Part shown: positions 32,292 to 37,102 of the stretch, one piece after another | How the letters are laid out: every line of letters starts with the position of its first letter | Position numbering within the stretch: the stretch's first letter is position 1 | From: Loigolactobacillus bifermentans DSM 20003 | GTDB taxonomy: Bacteria > Bacillota > Bacilli > Lactobacillales > Lactobacillaceae | Reading direction: 5' to 3' | DNA: 37,102 nucleotides | NCBI RefSeq assembly: GCF_001434575.1 | Contig: NZ_AZDA01000016.1 | Span: 1-37,102 of the forward strand | Notes under the pieces: model-generated | What the model saw: only the letters and a program-made list of their open reading frames with translations | Databases searched by the model: none | Told to the model about the DNA's origin: nothing | Program-made: the position numbers and the translations under genes

Positions 32292-34331
32292 TTAATCTAA
32301 TGTTTGGTCGCGTTGTTGATAATGTTGTAAATACTGATCCAGTACCTGGCGTTCCGCAGCAGTGCCTAAAGATTCAGACAGCAGTTGTTGGGCTTCGATC
32401 TGTGCCACTTCTAAAATGCGCACATCGTTGATCGGGTCACCGATTTTAAATTCTGGCAAGCCAGACTGGCGTTGACCGAGCACGTCGCCAGCGCCGCGTA
32501 GTTCCAGATCCTTTTGCGAAATTTTAAACCCATCATTGGTTTCTGTCATGATCTGCATACGCTCAATCGCCGTTTGATTTTTAGGATCAGCAATCAATAA
32601 ACAGGTGGCAGCCGTTTGCCCTCGGCCAATCCGACCGCGTAACTGATGCAATTGTGATAATCCAAATCGATCAGCGTCAAAAATAATCATCATGTTGGCA
32701 TTGGGCACATCCACCCCAACTTCAATCACAGTGGTCGCGACTAATACTTGGAAATCATCGGCTTTAAAACGTTGCATCACATCATCTTTTTCAGCGTTGC
32801 TCATTTGGCCGTGCAAAAGACCGACCCGATAATCTGGTTCAAACTGGGCTTGCATGCGTTCAAAAACCGCCTGCGCATTTTTCAGATCCATGACTTCAGA
32901 AGCCTCGATCAGTGGTGTGACCACATAAGCCTGCTGGTGCTGTTGCAGTGCTTGACGCACTAGGTCTACAGCAGACTGTTCTTGATTAGAACGCAGCCAT
33001 TGCGTTTGGATCGGTTGCCGGCCTGCTGGTAATTCATCAATCGTCGACACATCCATTTCACCATAAGTGGTAATGGCCAAAGTCCGTGGAATTGGCGTTG
33101 CTGTCATTGCCAGCACGTCAGGTTGTTGGCCTTTTTCCCGTAAGATCCGCCGCTGATTCACACCAAAACGATGTTGTTCATCAGTAATCGCCAATCCCAA
33201 TGCCGCAAACTGGACGTCCTTTTGAATCAGCGCATGAGTGCCAATGATCATTTGGACGGTTCCGTCCGCTAAACCCGCCAAAATTTCTCGGCGCGCTTTT
33301 GGTTTTGTTGCACTGGTCAATAACGCGATCTGAACCGGAAAATCATTGAACAGCCGGCTTAAGTTATGGTAGTGTTGCTCAGCTAAAATTTCAGTCGGTG
33401 CCATTAAGGCGGCCTGTTTGCCTGCCGTTACGGTGGCGTACATCACCGTGGCTGCCACAATGGTTTTCCCACTACCAACATCCCCCTGCAAAAGGCGATT
33501 CATATGATAAGGACTTTTGAGATCACGACAAATTTCATTGGTAACCCGTTTTTGGGCTCGCGTGAGTTCAAATGGTAAGGTGCTTAAAAAAGCCCGTAAT
33601 TGCTGATTGTTATACGCCACAGTTTGCCCTTGCGCACCAAGTGTGGCCTGACGTTTTAAAGTTTGCAGGCGCAATTGAAACAGAAAAAACTCTTCAAAAA
33701 TAGCACTACGCCGAGCTTGTTGTGCGGCCTGCACATCAGCAGGAAAATGCATCGCTTCGACAATGACCCGTTCTGGCAGTAACCGATACTTTTGCCGTAA
33801 ATAGGCAGGCACCCAGTCCACAATTAAATCACGATACTGGTCAAACGCTTGTTTAATTAAATGAACCAGCGTTTGTTGGCGAATATGCTTATTCACTGAA
33901 TAAATCGAGGCAAAGCCCGGATCTTCATCGGTTTTCACCGCTAATACTTTCATACCCGTTAAGCCTTTACGCTTCGCATCCCATTTCCCATAAACAGCTA
34001 CCTCAGCCCCAGTGGTAAAGCGTTCCTTTAACCAAGGCTGATTGAAAAATGTAACGATCACCACCACCCGGTCAATCATCAAGCGAACATTTAACCGATT
34101 TTTACCGCGACCAAAACGACTGACGATTGGTTCACTAATAATCAGGCCTTTTAACGTTACTTTTTCTTGATCACCGATTTCATTGATGGCCTTGACTTTC
34201 AAGTCTTCATATCGAAAGGGATAGTAGTGCAATAAATCATCGACGGTGGCAATTCCCAATTCTTGCAATGCTTGGGCTTTTTTAGGCCCGACACCGGCTA
34301 ATACAGTGATTGGATCTTGTAAACTCGGCAT
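32292..34331 (-). CDS. recG: ATP-dependent DNA helicase RecG
   Basis: Helicase of 679 residues that remodels stalled forks and branched DNA. The N-terminal wedge/OB region has LLHYYPFRYEDL. Helicase motifs are LLQGDVGSGKTIVAAT, the DEQH box (ITDEQHRFGV), MTATPIPRTLAI, ELPAGRQPI and QLRGRIGRG. The ATG at 34331 follows AAAGGGGGG. A longer frame starting at 34400 would run through the terminator of the preceding gene and is rejected. It lies between fakA-like and plsX, the usual order. Confidence 0.96.
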   Translation of the reverse strand: MPSLQDPITVLAGVGPKKAQALQELGIATVDDLLHYYPFRYEDLKVKAINEIGDQEKVTLKGLIISEPIVSRFGRGKNRLNVRLMIDRVVVIVTFFNQPWLKERFTTGAEVAVYGKWDAKRKGLTGMKVLAVKTDEDPGFASIYSVNKHIRQQTLVHLIKQAFDQYRDLIVDWVPAYLRQKYRLLPERVIVEAMHFPADVQAAQQARRSAIFEEFFLFQLRLQTLKRQATLGAQGQTVAYNNQQLRAFLSTLPFELTRAQKRVTNEICRDLKSPYHMNRLLQGDVGSGKTIVAATVMYATVTAGKQAALMAPTEILAEQHYHNLSRLFNDFPVQIALLTSATKPKARREILAGLADGTVQMIIGTHALIQKDVQFAALGLAITDEQHRFGVNQRRILREKGQQPDVLAMTATPIPRTLAITTYGEMDVSTIDELPAGRQPIQTQWLRSNQEQSAVDLVRQALQQHQQAYVVTPLIEASEVMDLKNAQAVFERMQAQFEPDYRVGLLHGQMSNAEKDDVMQRFKADDFQVLVATTVIEVGVDVPNANMMIIFDADRFGLSQLHQLRGRIGRGQTAATCLLIADPKNQTAIERMQIMTETNDGFKISQKDLELRGAGDVLGQRQSGLPEFKIGDPINDVRILEVAQIEAQQLLSESLGTAAERQVLDQYLQHYQQRDQTLD

Positions 34332-34370
34332 AACGGACCCCCCTTTCTTTAACCTTGACCCACTGTCATC

Positions 34371-34414
34371 AAAAAAGGCGAAACTGGTGTGACTAAGCAC
34401 TCATTTCGCCTTTT
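34371..34414 (-). terminator. Terminator between the fakA-like gene and recG
   Basis: On the minus strand AAAAGGCGAAA and TTTCGCCTTTT pair around an inner GTG/CAC stem and run into T residues, 8 bp after the fakA-like stop. Confidence 0.8.
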
Positions 34415-34421
34415 GCGTCAC

Positions 34422-36083
34422 TTATTCGACTGAAACTAAATAGGGATAAACCGGTTGACCGCCATCATGAATTTCGACTTCTAAGTCTTCATCATCATCC
34501 GTTAACGCAGTCGCAATCGCCTCGGCTTCTTTCCGAATACCACCTTCGCCAACTAAAATTGTAATGATCTCACTATCTTCGTCTAACATGGCTTTGATCA
34601 TCGCTAAGGTTGCCGCCTGACGATCTGGCAAGGTGACTTTAATATCACCGTCAATAATACCTAAATAATCATCTTTCTTGATGGCTAACCCATCAATGGT
34701 GGTGTCCCGAATGGCCTGCGTCACTTGACCACTAACCACATCTGCCAAACTAGCCGTCATATTACTTTGATTGGCGTCCAATTCATCACCAGGATTAAAA
34801 GCTAACATAGACGTCATCCCTTGAGAAATCGTCTTACTTGGCACGATTGCCACTGGCGTATCAACGACTTTAGCTGCTTCTTTAGCCGCTAATAAAATAT
34901 TCCCATTATTTGGCAAAATCAAGACGCGTTTTGCATTGGCTGCATTGATGGCATCAACAATATCAGCCGTACTAGGGTTCATCGTCTGACCCCCATTTAA
35001 GATATAAGTTGCCCCAAGGCTCTTAAAGAGATCCGCAACACCTTTACCAGACGCGATTACCACAATTCCATAATCATGCGGTTCACTGGTTGCTTCAGCC
35101 TGATCCTTTTCAAGAATTGTTTCATGCTGGATCCGCATGTTATCAATTTTAATTTTCAACATTGAACCAAACTGATGCCCGTAACTTAATACCTGGCCTG
35201 GATGCTCAGTGTGCACATGGACCTTGACGACTTCATCATCGTTAACCACCAACAATGAATCGCCTAACCCGTCTAAATGATTCCGAAATGCTTCGTATTC
35301 AAAGGTTTCCGTGGCGCCATCTTGTCCTAAACCGACCATCATTTCAGTACAATAGCCATATTGAATATCGTCAGTTGCAATTTGGCTTTGAACACTTTGA
35401 TGGTGCATGGCATTAACCATTTCATCCATTTCGCCTTCATTTGGTTGATAATCATCAGCGCTCACTTCACCAGACAGACCTTCTAAAAAGCCTTCATAGA
35501 TCATAACCAAGCCTTGCCCACCAGAATCGACCACCCCAACTTCTTTTAAAACAGGCAATAGATCTGGCGTGCTGGCCAAGGCCTTTTTAGCAGCCGCTAA
35601 AGTTTCTTGTAAAACCAACACAGCATCATCACTGGTTTTAGCCGTATCACGGGCAGCCCGCGCTGCTTCACGCGCAACAGTTAAAATCGTCCCTTCAACT
35701 GGCTTCATGACCGCTTTATAAGCTGTCTCAACCCCACCAACAAACGCTGCTGCAAAGTCAGCCGCTGATAACGTTTCTTTTGTGGCCACACTTTTAGCAA
35801 AGCCACGGAATAATTGTGACGTAATCACGCCAGAATTGCCCCGTGCGCCCATTAAGAGTCCTTTTGCGAGACTTTGGGCCAGGTCGCCAACACTGTCCGC
35901 AGTAGACTCGTTAACGGCCTTGGCGCCACTGCCAAATGAGAGACTCATGTTGGTCCCAGTATCACCATCTGGCACTGGGAAAACATTTAATGAATTGACA
36001 AATTCAGCATTTTTATTTAACCGATGTGCACCGGTTCGCACCATATCTTGAAAAATGGTTGCTGTAATTTCGGTTACTTCCAA
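34422..36083 (-). CDS. fakA: DhaL/DAK2-domain protein, probable fatty acid kinase subunit FakA
   Basis: Cytoplasmic protein of 553 residues, YloV family. The N-terminal DhaL ATP-binding domain has LNVFPVPDGDTGTNMSLSFG near residues 30-49 and MGARGNSGVI. The middle region has GYCTEMMV and VHVHTEHPGQVLSYG. The C-terminal DegV-like part has RVLILPNNGNILLAAKEA and GEGG. In Firmicutes FakA phosphorylates exogenous fatty acids held by FakB, feeding PlsY with acyl-phosphate. That fits its neighbours plsX and acpP. No FakB gene is in the window. It follows asp23 by 56 bp. Confidence 0.9.
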   Translation of the reverse strand: MEVTEITATIFQDMVRTGAHRLNKNAEFVNSLNVFPVPDGDTGTNMSLSFGSGAKAVNESTADSVGDLAQSLAKGLLMGARGNSGVITSQLFRGFAKSVATKETLSAADFAAAFVGGVETAYKAVMKPVEGTILTVAREAARAARDTAKTSDDAVLVLQETLAAAKKALASTPDLLPVLKEVGVVDSGGQGLVMIYEGFLEGLSGEVSADDYQPNEGEMDEMVNAMHHQSVQSQIATDDIQYGYCTEMMVGLGQDGATETFEYEAFRNHLDGLGDSLLVVNDDEVVKVHVHTEHPGQVLSYGHQFGSMLKIKIDNMRIQHETILEKDQAEATSEPHDYGIVVIASGKGVADLFKSLGATYILNGGQTMNPSTADIVDAINAANAKRVLILPNNGNILLAAKEAAKVVDTPVAIVPSKTISQGMTSMLAFNPGDELDANQSNMTASLADVVSGQVTQAIRDTTIDGLAIKKDDYLGIIDGDIKVTLPDRQAATLAMIKAMLDEDSEIITILVGEGGIRKEAEAIATALTDDDEDLEVEIHDGGQPVYPYLVSVE

Positions 36084-36139
36084 AACTAATCCTCCTTCAT
36101 ACTTAACAATGAAGCGTCAAGCCTCATCAGAGGTGTGCT

Positions 36140-36502
36140 TTAATCTGGTAAAACGCGCACACCTTGAACAAAGACGTTCACGGAATTTGCCGAAACGCCA
36201 AGCATAGTTTCTAAATTGTATTTTACTTTACTTTGAACATTACGGCAGACTTCTGAGATCTTCGTACCATAGCCCACCATAATATAAACATCAATGGCCA
36301 CACCATTTTCTTCTTGGCGTACCACCACACCGCGAGCATAATTTTCACGGCGTAAAATTTCATTTAAGTTATCGCGAATTTGATTTTTACTTGCCATACC
36401 GATAATACCGTAAACGTCTGTTGCGGCACCACCAACCACAGTGGCGATCACTGTGTTTGAAATATCAATCGTACCATATTGTGTTTTGATATGAACTGCC
36501 AT
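36140..36502 (-). CDS. Asp23/Gls24-family envelope stress protein
   Basis: Protein of 120 residues (YloU type), beginning MAVHIKTQYGTIDISNTVI. The central GVAIDVYIMVGYGTKI and the ending NSVNVFVQGVRVLP are family-typical. Members are linked to alkaline and envelope stress, and in staphylococci are tethered to the membrane. The ATG at 36502 follows TTTAGGAGG; a frame extending 12 codons further would contain this site and is rejected. It is first in the asp23-fakA unit. Confidence 0.93.
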   Translation of the reverse strand: MAVHIKTQYGTIDISNTVIATVVGGAATDVYGIIGMASKNQIRDNLNEILRRENYARGVVVRQEENGVAIDVYIMVGYGTKISEVCRNVQSKVKYNLETMLGVSANSVNVFVQGVRVLPD

Positions 36503-36555
36503 ATCGCAAAAACCTCCTAAAGTCGCTTGATTGCGCAAAAAATTCTTTTTTGGCA

Positions 36556-36578
36556 GACTGTCGTCATCTCAGACAGTC
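36556..36578 (-). promoter_or_regulatory. Hairpin in the asp23 leader
   Basis: GACTGTC and GACAGTC pair perfectly around a 9-nt loop in the leader between the asp23 promoter and start. No T tract directly follows in the minus direction, so it is more likely a leader structure than a terminator. Confidence 0.45.
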
Positions 36579-36639
36579 GTAACACAGTCAACTCGTATTG
36601 CCCTGCGCTTAAAACAAAAAAACATCTACACGATATTCT

Positions 36640-36667
36640 ATCATAGCCCACTTTTAAAGAAAAGTAA
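36640..36667 (-). promoter_or_regulatory. asp23-fakA promoter
   Basis: On the minus strand TTACTT (36662-36667) and TATGAT (36640-36645) are 16 bp apart, giving a leader of about 130 nt. Confidence 0.5.
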
Positions 36668-36709
36668 CCCTCACTTGAAGAGAACGGTAAATTTGTAAAT
36701 GATGTTGTT

Positions 36710-36737
36710 TTGCAGCCTTGCCACAACGCGGTATACT
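36710..36737 (+). promoter_or_regulatory. Promoter transcribing repeat array C
   Basis: TTGCAG (36710-36715) and TATACT (36732-36737) are 16 bp apart. The predicted start near 36744 lies 54 bp before the first mini-ORF of the array, so the repeats would be a leader RNA of a gene beyond the window. Confidence 0.6.
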
Positions 36738-36797
36738 AAAGGAAACAGCTCAGGCGCCAAATCATTTTTAATGGCAGCCAACTTGCAAGGAGGAACC

Positions 36798-36878
36798 ATG
36801 TTGCCTACGAGGGTAGTTGCGCCCGTAGGAATGGCCATCCTCCAAAATCAGATTTTGCGGAAGCAAAATAGACCTTAG
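36798..36878 (+). CDS. Mini-ORF in array C, unit one
   Basis: A 26-codon frame starting MLPTRVVAPVGMAIL follows AAGGAGG by 3-4 bases, with no visible anti-SD upstream. A one-base deletion after the CCTCC box, relative to unit three, shifts the frame so that it ends at the TAG of CCTTAG. Confidence 0.35.
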   Translation: MLPTRVVAPVGMAILQNQILRKQNRP

Positions 36879-36993
36879 AGAACCTAGGAGGTGCCATGTT
36901 TCTGGCGTGACGGTTTGCGTCCGCCAGAATGGACAACCAGCGAAAATAAAACCTTTGCGCAGCAAAGATACACAAGCGCTTTTAGCTGGTGCC

Positions 36994-37068
36994 ATGTTTC
37001 CATCGTGGCGCTTTTCGCCCGAGGGAATGGTCATCCTCCGGAAATCAGATTTTGCGATAGCAAAATAG
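36994..37068 (+). CDS. Mini-ORF in array C, unit three
   Basis: A 24-codon frame starting MFPSWRFSPEGMVILRKSD. It shares VILRK with the array B frames in the same position over the CCTCC box. Its own SD position is the altered GCTGGT of unit two, so initiation may be weak or coupled. Confidence 0.33.
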   Translation: MFPSWRFSPEGMVILRKSDFAIAK

Positions 37069-37102
37069 ACCTTAGAGAACCTAGGAGGTGCCATGTTTCC
37101 AT

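Larger units (their letters stand above)
36785..37102 (+). repeat. 98-bp leader repeat array C (at least three units), cut by the window edge
   Basis: Start codons at 36798, 36896, 36994 and 37093 recur at 98, 98 and 99 bp. Units one and three have CCTCC (36839-36843, 37035-37039) matching GGAGG (36887-36891, 37084-37088). Unit two has diverged, yet keeps the structure: ACCAGC (36936-36941) pairs with GCTGGT (36985-36990), and the inner hairpin is CTTTGC/GCAAAG instead of ATTTTGC/GCAAAAT. In related genomes the gene divergent from asp23 is often rpmB, so L28 is a plausible but unseen target. Confidence 0.9.

Noticed and set aside
34332-34400. Longer N terminus for RecG
   Set aside because: It would translate through the terminator of the upstream gene. 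A strong AAAGGGGGG precedes the ATG at 34331.
36503-36530. A degenerate 98-bp unit before asp23
   Set aside because: The sequence GACTTTAGGAGG resembles the end of array A units, but no ATTTTGC hairpin or CCTCC box is present upstream, so the match is just a good ribosome binding site.
36768-37094. Minus-strand 108-codon open frame across array C
   Set aside because: It is antisense to the repeat units, and similar frames cross arrays A and B. They arise because the repeat happens to lack stops in that frame. The period is not a multiple of three, so the frame is not repeated.

Overview
The window looks like core chromosome from a lactic acid bacterium of the family Lactobacillaceae. The evidence is an L-lactate dehydrogenase of Lactobacillus type, an L-lactate permease, an N-terminal-nucleophile (C69) dipeptidase, a class IIa bacteriocin immunity protein, and Firmicutes-type gene order (asp23-fakA-recG-plsX-acpP; rnc-smc-ftsY; ylxM-ffh; rpsP-khpA-rimM-trmD-rplS). 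Most genes lie on the minus strand. I cannot name the species.

Layout. Positions 1-5.6 kb hold ldh, lctP, a CorA-type transporter, a Cof-type HAD phosphatase and a plus-strand membrane protein of unknown role. Positions 5.6-10.9 kb hold an RsmF-type rRNA methyltransferase, an orphan MacB/FtsX-like protein, a SAM methyltransferase, a DUF59/MIP18 iron-sulfur assembly factor, lysA and a 4-oxalocrotonate tautomerase. Positions 10.9-14.0 kb hold a LysR regulator divergent from a YbaK-type deacylase, then dipeptidase pepD. Positions 14.0-17.7 kb are accessory: an EntA-type immunity gene, a 98-bp tandem repeat array, an SPFH protein, a ribbon-helix-helix/NfeD-like fusion with its own operator, a lipoprotein, and an EVE-HNH protein whose HNH motif is damaged. 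Positions 17.8-30.7 kb are translation, protein-targeting and chromosome genes, interrupted by two short plus-strand islands of small membrane or unknown genes. Positions 30.7-36.5 kb are the fatty acid/phospholipid and stress cluster: acpP, plsX, recG, fakA-like and asp23, with a TMEM175-type channel after acpP.

The most unusual element is a 98-bp leader repeat found at three separate loci: before the immunity gene, before plsX, and at the right edge of the window facing a gene not included here. Each full unit carries, in order, a start codon with a short open reading frame, a variable hairpin, a CCTCC anti-Shine-Dalgarno box, a hairpin ATTTTGC-loop-GCAAAAT, and a GGAGG Shine-Dalgarno at its end. 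The last GGAGG of an array is the ribosome binding site of the downstream gene. The CCTCC box usually lies inside the small reading frame, can pair with the next GGAGG, and covaries with it in one unit. This suggests a chain of translationally coupled mini-ORFs gating the downstream gene. That model is inferred from sequence; the repeats, pairing and reading frames are directly visible.
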